DNA of 64,000 nucleotides, taken from assembly GCA_963995505.1 (NCBI GenBank), contig OZ023190.1, positions 2,560,516 through 2,624,515 on the forward strand, written 5' to 3'. Within the stretch, counting starts at the first letter, position 1, and every line of letters starts with the position of its first letter. Source of the DNA: Hypericum androsaemum (taxonomy: Eukaryota > Streptophyta > Magnoliopsida > Malpighiales > Hypericaceae). This document shows, piece by piece, positions 12,071 to 23,817 of the stretch. The notes beneath the pieces are model-generated. The model had not been told where the DNA came from, did no database searches, and saw only the letters and a program-made list of their open reading frames with translations. A program made the position numbers and the translations under genes.

Positions 12071-12125
<55 letters not shown>
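11908..12125. repeat. Long GA/GGA purine tract (microsatellite)
   Basis: About 215 bases of almost pure purine on the plus strand, mostly GA repeats with GGGA interruptions. Open reading frames across it on both strands (Glu/Arg-rich or Ser/Leu-rich) are artefacts of the repeat. Confidence 0.95.
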
Positions 12126-12130
<5 letters not shown>

Positions 12131-12569
12131 GGTGTTTTGGACAAATAGGAGGGATAAGTTTTTAAGCTATAGTTTGGTTTGGTTTTCTGTGAGTTTTTTA
12201 GTATGGTGATGTGATTGAGTTAATGCAGAGATTTGAAGACGATTTCTGGGTTTTGGGGGAGGAGGAGGAAGAAGAAGAGAGAGGGGGATGGGGAGAGAGG
12301 GAGATGTCCATTTGGCGCCATGTCATCAGAGAATGCTGATGTGGTCCATCCAGATGGCTGGGCAAGGTCCAGGCAGGTCGAGAAGGGTCCGGGCAGCTTT
12401 CCGTGGACCTAAGTGATGTTAATTGGGTGATGTTTGACTCGATTGATGGGTTTTTTGTACCACAGGGTACTAAAATAATTTTTGGCGATATCACATGGTA
12501 CTAAAATGGACTTTTCTCTTGAAAAATTGGTAAAACCTAATGGAAACGGAGGAGACTATTTTATATAAG

Positions 12570-13386
12570 TGTTGGAGCGAAAAATTAATTCTCAGATTTG
12601 TTTGACCATATCTCAGTAAAATAGCCGTATCTTCCTATTCGTGTATCTAATTGATGCGATTCTAAAAGTTACAAAAAGATAAAACATAAATCTAGAACTT
12701 TCTAGTTTGTAACTTCTCGAAATTCAGTACAGAAGGAGGTCAGACTTAGGTCGGAAATTTCGAGTGTAGGTTTTCTCCTTATTAGGCCGCGGATCTGTTG
12801 AACCTATTTTGGTAAAAATGCCGTAACTTTCTCCTCATGTATTGGATTGACACGATTCTAAAAGTAACAGAAGGAGAAGACATAGATCTATAACTTTGTT
12901 GTTTATGACTTTTTCAAATTCTGCACAGAATGGGGTGAAAATTGAGTTACAAATTTCGGGCAGTTTAAGTTTTCTTTATTAGACCGAAACTATGTTAAGT
13001 TTTCCAGTTTGAAAACGGCCTAGGGTTTTTCTATGGGGCTGGGGCGAGCTTATTCTATATAAGGAGAGCTATGTACATGCATGAAGGACACCTACAAAAT
13101 AACACATCAAACCTTTAGCTTCATAGCTTTTATCGTAGCTTTTATCTTATGTAGTCTCTAGCTTTTATCTTTATGTTTTTCTATTCCCCTTCTCCCCCAT
13201 ATGTTCAATAAAGTTCTTGCTCTTCTACCAATTCTTTTCTCTTCTATCTATTCTCATCTTTATCTTCTCTTCTCTTTTCCCATATTTCTGCTATTTCACC
13301 CTTTCGTTCGAATCGCTATTGGGACGACCACTCCGGACCCGTTCTAAAGATCGTTTTCGACGTTCTACCACAATTTATTTGCAATA
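12570..13386. mobile_element. Solo LTR, family 1, copy 2
   Basis: An 817-bp relative of 7157-7939 beginning TGTTGGAGC. The right end reads GCAATA where GCAACA is expected (one C-to-T change). It is flanked by a perfect 5-bp duplication ATAAG (12565-12569 and 13387-13391). Because it has its own target duplication, it is an independent insertion and not the second LTR of the element at 7157. Confidence 0.85.
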
Positions 13387-14681
13387 ATAAGTTAGGGCGC
13401 TCGTGGCCTTGTAACTTAATGAGAAAATTGTGGTTTGGTCTAGGGAATATTTTTTGAGCAAACAAAGAATCGATTCAGACAAATTCTATTTGGATCTGGT
13501 TCTGAATCAGATTTTTTAGTTCGGTTCAATTTGGTTGTATGGTTCTTTATTTTTTTCCCGGCCCTACTTGTTGGTGTCTACTTATGTAGAGTTTATAGTC
13601 TACAGGTTCTCACTCCTCTCTATGTTTAACTGAGTCTATTGTCTCTACATGTCCTCACACATACTACGTGGATAGAGAGATCGTTGACTATCTTCTAGGA
13701 TTTTGATTATTGTAGTTTGTATAAGCTCACTAGTACTCGATGGAGCTTCAAGATATTATTTTTATTTTTTCCTTCAAAAAAAATTATTATTATAACATGA
13801 ATAAGATAAAAATATTTTTGTTATGATTCTGAAGTATTGTCACACCAGTTAGAATCTATATTAGCCGGCATAGTAATAGTTGAATATCAGATGGTATAAA
13901 CCAAAAAATTTGATTGATGCTTTATATGTTGCACTAGATTTTTAATCTCATGAGCTATTGAGGGCTCTAATCTTTCTCATGTCTCCTGTTGCTTAGCTTT
14001 TTGCAGTAATTTTGATTGTCTCCTCTCCATGATTAGACACCAGATTACACAAGCTAAGTGATTAGGCTTTTCAATCCGGTTTCAACATCTTGACGGCAGT
14101 AAATGGATCTCAAGCCTCTAGAGTTTAGCCACTCTATGGTGTTCCTGTGTATTGTAGTTTGTAAGCCTGGCAGGTCCGGGGTTGAGAGCCTTGGAAGATT
14201 TGAGCCAACTAATACATGTCAAGTCCGCTATCACATTTGAATGATAAACAAAACTTTCTCAAAGAACATTATTTTCCCATTAAAAAGACCTTTTCAGGGG
14301 TCTTACGACTTAACTTAAAACTTCCACATTCCAGTCCCATCCATCCTTTGCCCACCGCTAGGCATAACTAACTAAACTAATATAGAGCTCGCTAACAGGC
14401 GACAACTGATGCAAATCGCTTATTGAAGCAGAAAACCAGGAAATTTGTAGGTAAAAGTGATACTTAACAACAATCAACAATCACTTAGATCAATTGGTGA
14501 ATACGTTATTCTAATTTAACTAAGATGTCTTGAGTTCAAGCCATTAAAAATGCACCAATATTAAATATTCGCTAGGAGAGCATTGCCACATTTCAAATAT
14601 TCTATCCGGCTCGAATTTGATTTCCAGCTTGAACCTGATTAGTCGGCACATTGGAATCCGGAATCCTTGCAGCTGCAGCTG
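13387..14681. other. Intergenic, 3' of the third P450
   Basis: No gene. Bases 13692-13765 resemble 16798-16875, so related direct repeats flank the third P450. The start TGTTGGTGTCTAC near 13570 has an LTR flavour but I could not define an element. Confidence 0.4.
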
Positions 14682-16776
14682 CTAAGCACTTTCCGCCACT
14701 AGGGTTTTGGGGTGGGAACTCCATGGAATGGGTTTCAAGTGCAAATGAACTTTTCTTGTGGCCGTAAGACCATAAGCTTCCGACATGTCCAAACCCTCAG
14801 CCTCCAAGCCATTAGGAAATTCCCAGTCAAAATGGTAAAGCAAATTGGCTAGAGCAAGTTCCACACTGACCATGCCAAATAGCATTCCGATGCACATCCT
14901 TCTTCCGGCACCGAAAGGAATCAACTGAAAGTGTGTCCCCTTGTAGTTGATGTCGTTGTCGAGGAACCTCTCAGGTCGAAACTCTTCGGGTTCGGTCCAA
15001 TGTTCTGGATCCCTACCAATGGCCCATGCATTTACGAGAACTGTAGTGTCGATCGGTATCTCATATCCCTTTACTTTCACCTTCTCGCGGACTTTTCTTG
15101 GAAGTAGAAATGGTAAAGGAGGATGCAACCTTAGAGCTTCCTTGATGACCGCATCGAAGTATTTCAACGCATGAAGTTTTGTTTCGTCCACCTCCTCGTC
15201 ATCCTCGAGAGCCTTCCTTACCTCGGTTTGCACCTTTCTCATCGCGGTCGGGTTAGCCATCAACTCGGACATAGTCCACTCTAAGGTCGTGCTTGAGGTC
15301 TCAATCCCCGCAGAGAACATATCCTAAGACACATGCAAGAAAATGAATATGAAAATGAAGTGGTCTCGAAGGGGAAAATGGTCTTGTGACTATTTAACAT
15401 TGTTATCTATAAAAAAAAATTCTAACCATAAAAATTACTTCTGCCTTCTTGGTCGAAATTTAACACCTACTAATCTAATTTCAAATTCAGAATAGTTAGA
15501 GTCACAAATGCATTTTCAAGATTTAAACTCAAGATTTGATGCTACGTAAAAATATGTCATATCAAATTGATAGTAAAAACTGATTGTCTCTTGGCGTACA
15601 ATTTCGTGAATAATCTTACCTCATTAATTTCTTAGCTAGTTGAATCACTTGTCATTAGTACCTAGATAGCCTAACCAGGTTGTTTATTAATTAAGTAAAG
15701 ATTGGAAGATTGTATTCCAGAAGAGCTCGATGCTCCTAGTTCTCAGATTTTCCTACTTGAAGATAAATATATATAGAAAGTGTTTTTCCCCTAAAAAAGA
15801 ATTTGATATGCATCAGTAGGAATTCAAATGTGGTAAGTGTGTTTTATTTTTTTTCTAACAAAATTTGACAGGTGGAGAGATTTACCAAAATAATTGCTTT
15901 GATATGTTCCGTGGTCAACCTGAACTCCAGCTGGTCACCCTCGTGTTCTTGGAGATTCAAAAGAAAATCCAGAAGATTTTCTGGTTCACCATCTCTGGCC
16001 GTCTTTGCTTCAAGTCTATGTTCATCAATAATACTTTGAAGCATGTCGTCCGCTTCTCTGTGAAGCTTCAAGATATGAGATTTGAGCCCAGTAACTGCCG
16101 GAAGAAACCCAACAGAAGGGAAGAAATCTGCAACACTAAACCCTCCACTTGCCTTAGCAAGCCTCTGAACCAGAGGCGCGAACACCGCGTTTTTCTCCTT
16201 GGACGACTTCCCGAACGAAGCCCTAGCCGTGACACCGCTCGTAAGATCAAGTAGCAGATTGTTGACATCCACGGCCGACCCTCGGGAAGAAGCAAGACGG
16301 ATCGATTCGACCATGGAGGACACTTCATCTTCCCTTATACGTCGAAAAGATTGGACCCTTTTCGTGCTTAGCAAATCTATGATGCATATTTTCCTGATCC
16401 ACCTCCAGTACTCTCCGTAGGGAGCAAAGGCGACGTCCTTGCCGTTGTAGGTTATGGTTGATATCGCGAAGGAGCTTGACCGTCCTGCGAACTGCAAGTC
16501 GTGGTTCTTCATCACTTCCATGGCAGCCTCCGAGGAGGAGACGATGAGGTAGGGGACTTGCCCTAGTTGAAGACGCATCATTGGTCCGTACGTTTTGGCC
16601 ATGTTGGTAAGTTTGTGATGTGGGCAGGAGCTGATTATCTGGTGCAGGTTTCCTATGATTGGTAGCCTCCATGGACCTGGAGGTAATTTCTTGTTGGGTT
16701 TGGATTTCTTGTACCATATAATAATTAGTGTTACAAATATGACCAAGATCGTGGCTAGAACGAGTGGTTGATCCAT
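14682..16776 (-). CDS. Cytochrome P450, CYP71D-like, two exons, intact
   Basis: Exon 1 is 16776-15886 and exon 2 is 15323-14682, giving 510 aa, with donor TTG|GTAAAT and acceptor TTAG|GAT in phase 0. A short N-terminal membrane anchor precedes the PPGPWRLPIIGN hinge. The I-helix motif AGIETSSTT is at 302-310, ExxR at E359/R362, PERF at 414-417, and the haem loop FGAGRRMCIG has Cys 441. Isoleucine follows the ligand Cys, where the 1166-3054 copy has Ala and most CYP71 members have Pro. That position is one of the clearest active-site-side differences between the paralogues. The protein is ER-bound and NADPH-P450-reductase dependent by family knowledge. Substrate unknown. Confidence 0.93.
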
Positions 16777-17476
16777 GAATGGAGTTGTAGTTACCGGCTT
16801 CTAGGATCTTGACTATTGAAAAGTCTGTATGAGCTCACCAGACTATATGGAGCTTCGAGATATTTTTTATTTCTGATATTAATTATCAAGTGTTGTCGGT
16901 CTATGTTTTAAGGATCACTCGATATTATTTTTATCTTTTCATATATGTTTAAACTACAGTCTGCCGGTCCTACACCAACTCTGTGATGCCCTCTTCACCG
17001 CAATTTCTCTTCCCTCTTACAAAGAGATAAGGAGGAGGAGGAGGGGTCCTTTTCTTTTGGATTTGGACTTAGATTTGGATTTGGCTCCTGTCCCTTTCCC
17101 TTCCCTTGGAGCTTTCTCTCTCCCCAACCACCTAATCACCGTCACTAGTGAGTTGGGCCCTCTTTCCAGACTTTTATGGTCAAGTTGGATCGAATTTTTT
17201 TTTTTACCTTAATATATTTTAATTTAATTTAAATATTTGTTATGAAAATTTTGTTAATTTTCAAAACTTTTACTAGCACAGATCTGGATTAGAAAATTAA
17301 TTGGTCCAATGATGCATAGTTTTTACCTATGCGCGTTACTTTGAGATATCTAATTAAATCAATGTAAATATATCTTTCGAAAGACGTATAAACACTCTCT
17401 TAAAAAATGGAAAAGTTCATTTAAGTATCGTACAGTTTTACGTATTTTAATATAGTACCATGTGGTTTAGGTTTTT
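16777..17476. other. Intergenic, upstream of the third P450
   Basis: Contains the direct repeat 16798-16875 (mate at 13692-13765), the spacer-like words at 17147-17180 (mate at 75-110), and a MULE-type left terminus at about 17410-17476 (AAGTTCATTTAAGTATCG, then TAGTACCATGTGG). That terminus appears to have been interrupted by the next element. Confidence 0.45.
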
Positions 17477-18733
<1,257 letters not shown>

Positions 18734-19140
18734 TTTTTTTTACGTGACAGAGATTTTCAGAAGTGATACTTTTGGAGACAAAATCTTAATGGAAGTTAGT
18801 TTTTCTAACCCGATTATACATATCACCATGTCAACACCATATCGTATTTTCTATCCTAGGTGTTGATATGTCAAAATAAAAAACTCCAATTTTTCTAATC
18901 CTAATTAAAAATTCCAAATCCTACTAATTTTAACCCAACTCCTAAAATACTTCTAGAACCATTTCCTTCTCTCGCCTCACTATCTCCACCTCCAATTTTC
19001 CAACCCCAACTCCCAAAATTACAAATTGTTTAAAAGGAATATAGAAAAGTTTAAAAAAATCAAATTGGTCATTTTATCAATCCAATTCCAAGATGGCGCC
19101 TGTATTATACAATAATTATGAAATATCAAATTACACTAAT

Positions 19141-20035
19141 TTACGCCTTTCCCCGAAAATCAGTAGGTGTAAAGGACCTCATAGATACAAGGTGAAAAGT
19201 TGAAAATTGCCTTCGGGGCAACAGCGACCTCCCAGTTGACGAAAAACTCCCAACAACGGCGATGTTTAACCCTGACGAGTTCATGAACAAGTTCCCATCT
19301 AGGACCACGTCCAGGCTTCCCTCATCGCGCCGCTCATCTCCCACCACACGTCCCGCTCACTGTCGTACACTGTGCCACGTGGCGTGAAATAAAACGGCCA
19401 CACCCAGCCTTCTGTTAGGTACATCTTTTCGTCCACCATAGTGGAGTCGTACTTCTTAAACCCCAATGGAAGGCTCGCAACCGGGGCCCAAGTGTCTCTT
19501 TCCATGCCGTAGCTCTTTGTTGTAGTCAGAAAGATTATGGTGTATTTGATAAGGATCTAAGTCGAGACAAGAGTTTAACTCTTTCTCCGTAAGATGAGAT
19601 TGCCCCATATTCAATACTTACGATCTATGACAATCGTCACCAAGATACAACGACTTTACACTTCAAGTTTGAAATACAACGACTCTTGAAGTCTCGGCGA
19701 ACCTTTGGATACTCAGAACTTTCCTCTCGAGGAAGAAAGTAGATACTACAAATGCTAGAAGAAGCGATATGCAATTGTAGTGGGATGATCGTATATGAGG
19801 GTAGGGGGGCCTATATATAGGCGCTGGAGGCTGGAGGTTAGCCTGCGATTTCAGATATGGTAATGCCACCTCCTCCACCTTGGGCCTTGCCACTTGGGCT
19901 TTGACCTTGGGCTTTGCCACTTGGGCCATACATTGAATTATCATTCAATTTCAACACTCTTCGCGGCCGCCATCGATCGTTTCCCGCTCCGCCATCTCTG
20001 GTCCCCCCCCGGTGAGGATTCTTCTCCCTGGGATA
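19141..20035 (-). pseudogene. Captured F-box/kelch-repeat gene fragment, interrupted by an LTR
   Basis: On the minus strand, 19505-19299 encodes MERDTWAPVASLPLGFKKYD and later VYDSERDVWWEMSGAMREAW, typical kelch blades of plant F-box/kelch proteins. A frameshift near 19300 moves the continuation (VVLDGNLF and NSSGLNIAVVG) to another frame, open to 19141. Upstream coding-like sequence resumes beyond the solo LTR at 19957-20035. There is no F-box in the piece. It lies between MULE arms, so it looks transduplicated. It cannot encode an intact protein. Confidence 0.7.
19518..19956. mobile_element. Solo LTR, family 2, inserted in the kelch fragment
   Basis: A 439-bp element beginning TGTTG and ending CAACA, with exact 5-bp target duplications CTCTT at 19513-19517 and 19957-19961. 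It contains a TATATATAGG promoter-like motif near 19812. No protein-coding interior is present. Removing it rejoins the kelch-gene sequence. Confidence 0.88.
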
Positions 20036-20047
20036 GGAAAGTTTTAA

Positions 20048-21476
20048 GGGATAAGTTTATTTTAGTACCCTGTAGTTTTACCTATTTTGCCTGGAGTACC
20101 ATATGGTTTCAAATTGGTATTTTAGTACCCTGTAGTTGACCTCCAATTTTTCAGGCAGGTCTAAAGCAGCTGCCCATCCAAAACGTCGTCATTTTGAGAC
20201 CACGTGGTGCTCAATTTTTTAAGTTCAAGCTGACGTGGACTGTGGTAAATTATCTATTCAGTCCAAAACTAAAAATTCAAAAAAAAACTCAAAATTTGCA
20301 TCCAAAAACATTAAAAAAACATAAAACAATGAACAACCCGACTTGGGTATCACCCTCCTCTCCTCTTCTTCTTCAACGTAGGAAAATCTAAGAGGAGCGC
20401 TAACCCTGAGGCCCCAGTTTCTTCGATAATCATCATAATCGTCGCCGAAGTTGGGAACAAATTTGGATGAAGCTGGATCTGGGTCAAACGTCGACGGTAC
20501 CTCTCTCGCATCGCCAGCAATTCACCGCCGGTAGCTCAAGATCGACCTGAGCTGGTCGGCCTCGTTGGAGGCCCTCGTCACAGGCGAAGTCCTTGAAGAA
20601 GAGGTCCCAATTTCTGGCAATTTTCCAAGTCTATCTTCCCCGTCGTTGAACTTGATGGTTGGAGGGCGTCGGCATAAATAACATCCTAATGCTTGCTGCC
20701 CCTTGGTCGACAACACTGCTCCCTGTTAAATTTTTGATTCTGCCATCACCGCCGCTGCTGTCACCGCCGCCGCTGCCATCGCTGCAAGTCCTCCATCCTT
20801 GGTCGACTTTACTCCTTTGGTTTTAGAGAGAGAGGATCGAAAATCCCCATTTGGGTTGAGCTAACAGGAACAAAAAGAGAATTGAGAGCTTACTCCTTGT
20901 TCACTTTGTTCACCGGAAGCTGGGATTAAAATAAATTGAGAGCTGTCCTCTCTTCTTTTAGAACGAGAATTGAGAATTGAGAGCAGCTCTTTGTTCACTA
21001 AAAAGCTGGGATTAAAATAATAATAATTATGGTTTATTTTTTAGGGAAGAATTGGAATTCCCATCCCGGCTCTTGTGGACGAGAATTGAGAGCATGGAGA
21101 GGGACTTCTTGTGGACGGTGTGCTTGCCGATAGAGATGCCCATCTAGGCTCATCAGCGGAGGGAGGATGAAACAAGTCCTGCCGGAGGTCATCGTGTCGA
21201 TAAATAAGAACAAGGATTGCCAACTGGGTTTTCAGTTGAAAAGTTATAAAAAAAATTAGGACCATTTTGGAAAATTTTGCCTTGCCACCTCATCGCCATG
21301 TGTCATCCATGTCGTCTGAAAAACGACATCGTTTCAGGCGGGTTTGGACGGGCAGTTGCCCTAGACCTGTCCGAAAAATTGATGTCAACCACAGGGTACT
21401 AAAATACCAATTTGAAACCACATGGTACTCTGAACGAAAAGGGTAAAACTAGAGGGTACTAAAATAAACTTATTCC
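20048..21476. mobile_element. MULE-like element nested in the older one, 9-bp target duplication
   Basis: A 1429-bp element with inverted ends GGGATAAGTTTATTTTAG at the left and CTAAAATAAACTTATTCC at the right; the inverted repeat extends about 150 bp. It is flanked by an exact 9-bp duplication AAGTTTTAA (20039-20047 and 21477-21485). Each arm has a CAGCTGCCC or GGGCAGTTGCCC box and an ACGACATCG/ACGTCGTC word. The middle (20380-20830) is GC-rich and coding-like. There is no transposase. Confidence 0.88.
20380..20830 (-). pseudogene. Unidentified coding-like fragment inside the nested MULE
   Basis: GC-rich block. Minus-strand frames include KFVPNFGDDYDDYRRNWGLR and, in another stretch, EDRLGKLPEIGTSSSRTSPV, so the piece resembles joined exons or a frame-broken exon. 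I do not recognise the parent gene. Confidence 0.35.
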
Positions 21477-21785
21477 AAGTTTTAATTGAAACTTTTCTAT
21501 ATTCCTTTTAAATAATTTATGATTTTGGGAGTTGGAGTTGGAAAATTGGAGGTGGAGATGGTGAGGCGAGAGCGGGAGAAGGTTCTTTAAGTATTTTAGG
21601 AGTTGGGTTAAAATTAGAAGGGATTTGAGATTGTTAATTAGGGCTAGAAAAATTGAAATTTTTTTATTTTGACACATCATCAACACCTAGGATAAAAAAT
21701 AGAATGTGGTGCTGATGTGTACAATTGGGTTGGAAAAATTAACTCGCATACCAATAACCAGCGTCAACTGACAATTTTCTGATTG

Positions 21786-22071
21786 ACGAATAGATTCAAC
21801 CAACTTTCTTTTTATTTAAAAATAATTTTAATAGTTTTATTAGATAAGAAAGTTTTTAATAACACGTATCTCACATTATTCCCTGGGCCCTCCCCAAAAA
21901 ATATCACATAATGATAGAATAATCAATTTTGCCCTAATTTACCATTTCATGCCCCTAACCTTCGCCTTTTTTACAATCCCTACTCTTCCCCTTGTTTTCG
22001 TTTAGAGAGGAAGCAAAAGTGGAATAAACGCGGTCGAGAATTAGGTCAACCTCGACGACGACGACCAGCTC
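21786..22071 (+). promoter_or_regulatory. DOHH upstream region
   Basis: Intergenic between the MULE nest and the deoxyhypusine hydroxylase ATG. The last ~60 bases (AGAGAGGAAGC onward) look like a 5' leader. I see no convincing TATA box. Confidence 0.35.
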
Positions 22072-23817
22072 ATGGGTTCGATTAACGACGCGGCGGCGGA
22101 GACGGCCGGGCGCGACATGGAGCAATTCCTCTGCGATCGGCTGCTGGACCCGTCGGAGCCCATATCGGAGCGGTTCCGAGCTCTCTTCTCCCTCCGCAAC
22201 CTCACCGGCGCCGCCCCTCGGAACGCCCTTATCCGCGGTTTTCGTCTCTCACCTTTCCTTTTCCCCTTTTCTGCTTTTACGGCTTCTTTGAAACCCTAGG
22301 GTTTGAGTTGAATTTAGGGGTTGTTAATAGTTTGCTTTGTGATGCTTTCCAGCAACGAGGGATTCTTCGAATTTGTTGGCGCACGAAGCTGCTTTCGCGT
22401 TGGGCCAGATGCAAGACCCCGAAGCTATCCCCGCTCTCAAGGATGTCCTTAACGATCTCTCTTTGCATCCGATTGTGCGCCACGAGGTCGACTTTGTTAT
22501 CCGCGTGTTGGTTATGCCTTGCATTGTGGTGTTGGATCGGATGATGATGCTTTGTGTTTGCTCTTCACAGGCTGCAGAAGCCCTTGGGGCGATTGGTTTA
22601 CTAGCTAATGTTCCTGCTTTGAAGAATAGTTTGGCTGTTGATCCAGCCCCGGAGGTTAGAGAAACTTGCGAGCTGGCTCTTAGGAGAATTGAGGAAACGA
22701 CTTGTTCAAATCTTGATGAGGAGTCCACGATGAAGGAAACATCGCCTTTCAAGTCTGTGGACCCAGCCGCCCCTACCTCTGTGTATTCGTCAGTCGATCA
22801 ACTGAGGTACTCCTAGTGTATGTTTCTCGTATGTGGACTCGGTTGCTTTCGTTGCTTTACTAATATTTCTGTTTAACTTAAGGGAAGTTATTTTGGATGA
22901 GCAAAGAGGCATGTATGAACGTTATGCTGCCCTTTTTGCTCTTCGGAATCACGGTGGGGATGCAGCTGTCTCTGCCATAATTGATTGTTTGATCTCAAAA
23001 AGTGCCTTGCTTAAGCATGAGGTTGGTTCCTATCGTAACTAATTTCGACCCCTTGCAGGAATTCTCCAGCATGTATCAGTTTTTTCCACTGTTACTTGTT
23101 TTACTAGGATTATATCTTTACCTTAGATGCATAAAGTTTTCAATTTCATCTTGAATTCTAGGTTGCTTATGTGTTGGGTCAGTTGCAAGACAAAGCTGCC
23201 GCAGATACGCTTAGTAAAATACTTGGGGATGTGAATGAGCATCCTATGGTTAGACACGAGGCCGCTGAAGCTCTTGGTTCAATTGCAGGTATGCTATTCT
23301 GTTTCTTCGGATGCCTTTCAATTCATAGACTTTTTTCTGCGATTGATTTAGTTGGAACTAGGCAAAGAATGCTTTAGTTGGCAAGGACCATCTCTTCGTT
23401 GGTCGGTAAATTTTTCTTTGACAAGGTTCACTACAATGATTGTTCAACTATCTCATAGACAGTATGCGAAAGTGACATTTTCACTTGACCAACAGTACAT
23501 TGCATAACCGTGTTTTCCATGTCCATTTATGTGGCGCTTGCAGATGAGCACAGTGTGGCGCTGCTTGAGAAATTTGTGAAGGATCCTGAGCCTATTGTTT
23601 CCCAGAGCTGTGAAGTAGCGCTGAGCATGTTAGAGTTTGAAAGATCTGGAAAATCATTCGAGGTTCGGATTTTGGGATCACAAACTAGCTATGTTCTTTT
23701 TCTTTTTGAAGGCTAACTGGCTATATTCCGGGATTGAATTAGTTGTTTTGGAGGAATAACTGGTTGCTCTGCTCTTTGCAGTACCTCTTCATGCAAGATC
23801 CTCTAGCGCAATCATAA
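22072..23817 (+). CDS. DOHH: Deoxyhypusine hydroxylase, seven exons
   Basis: Exons 22072-22237, 22353-22486, 22571-22806, 22883-23021, 23162-23288, 23544-23662 and 23782-23817 join in frame to 318 aa, a normal length for plant DOHH. The enzyme hydroxylates deoxyhypusine on eIF5A, the last step of hypusine synthesis. The protein is built of HEAT-like helical repeats in two halves and keeps all four di-iron His-Glu pairs: H66-E67, H99-E100, H224-E225 and H257-E258. Repeated words [10 protein letters not shown] at the second and fourth pairs show the internal duplication. The N-terminus [20 protein letters not shown] and C-terminus [11 protein letters not shown] fit the family. It is convergent with PRD2 downstream and looks fully functional. 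Confidence 0.95.

Larger units (their letters stand above)
11015..12518. mobile_element. Pack-MULE-like element with 9-bp target duplication
   Basis: A 1504-bp element with inverted terminal repeats of roughly 200 bp. The ends read GAAAAAAAAGTCTATTTTAG at the left and the complement of GAGAAAAGTCCATTTTAG at the right. It is flanked by an exact 9-bp duplication TTGAAAAAT (11006-11014 and 12519-12527), diagnostic of Mutator-like transposition. Both arms carry the GGTCCACGG/GCAGCT subterminal box. There is no transposase. The interior contains GC-rich, coding-like sequence (11440-11880) and a long GA tract. Confidence 0.87.
18746..21785. mobile_element. Older MULE-like element with ~290-bp inverted repeats carrying an F-box/kelch fragment
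   Basis: The arm 18746-19055 is the reverse complement, at perhaps 80 percent identity, of about 21486-21785. Shared words include CCTAGGTGTTGAT, TTTTAACCCAACTCCTAAAA and AAAAGGAATATAGAAAAGTTT. Between the arms lie an F-box/kelch gene fragment (19141-20040), a solo LTR inserted in it (19518-19956), and a whole younger MULE (20048-21476) inserted just before the right arm. The same arm type recurs at 52615-53100. The exact ends and outer target duplication are not resolved. Confidence 0.7.

Noticed and set aside
11563..12165. Long open frames across the GA tract (193 aa Ser/Leu-rich minus strand, 85 aa Glu/Arg-rich plus strand)
   Set aside because: They are low-complexity products of the microsatellite, inside a transposon and without family character.
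7157..13386. Reading the two similar LTRs as one complete retrotransposon
   Set aside because: Each LTR has its own distinct target duplication, and the DNA between holds a hAT-like element and MULEs but no gag or pol.
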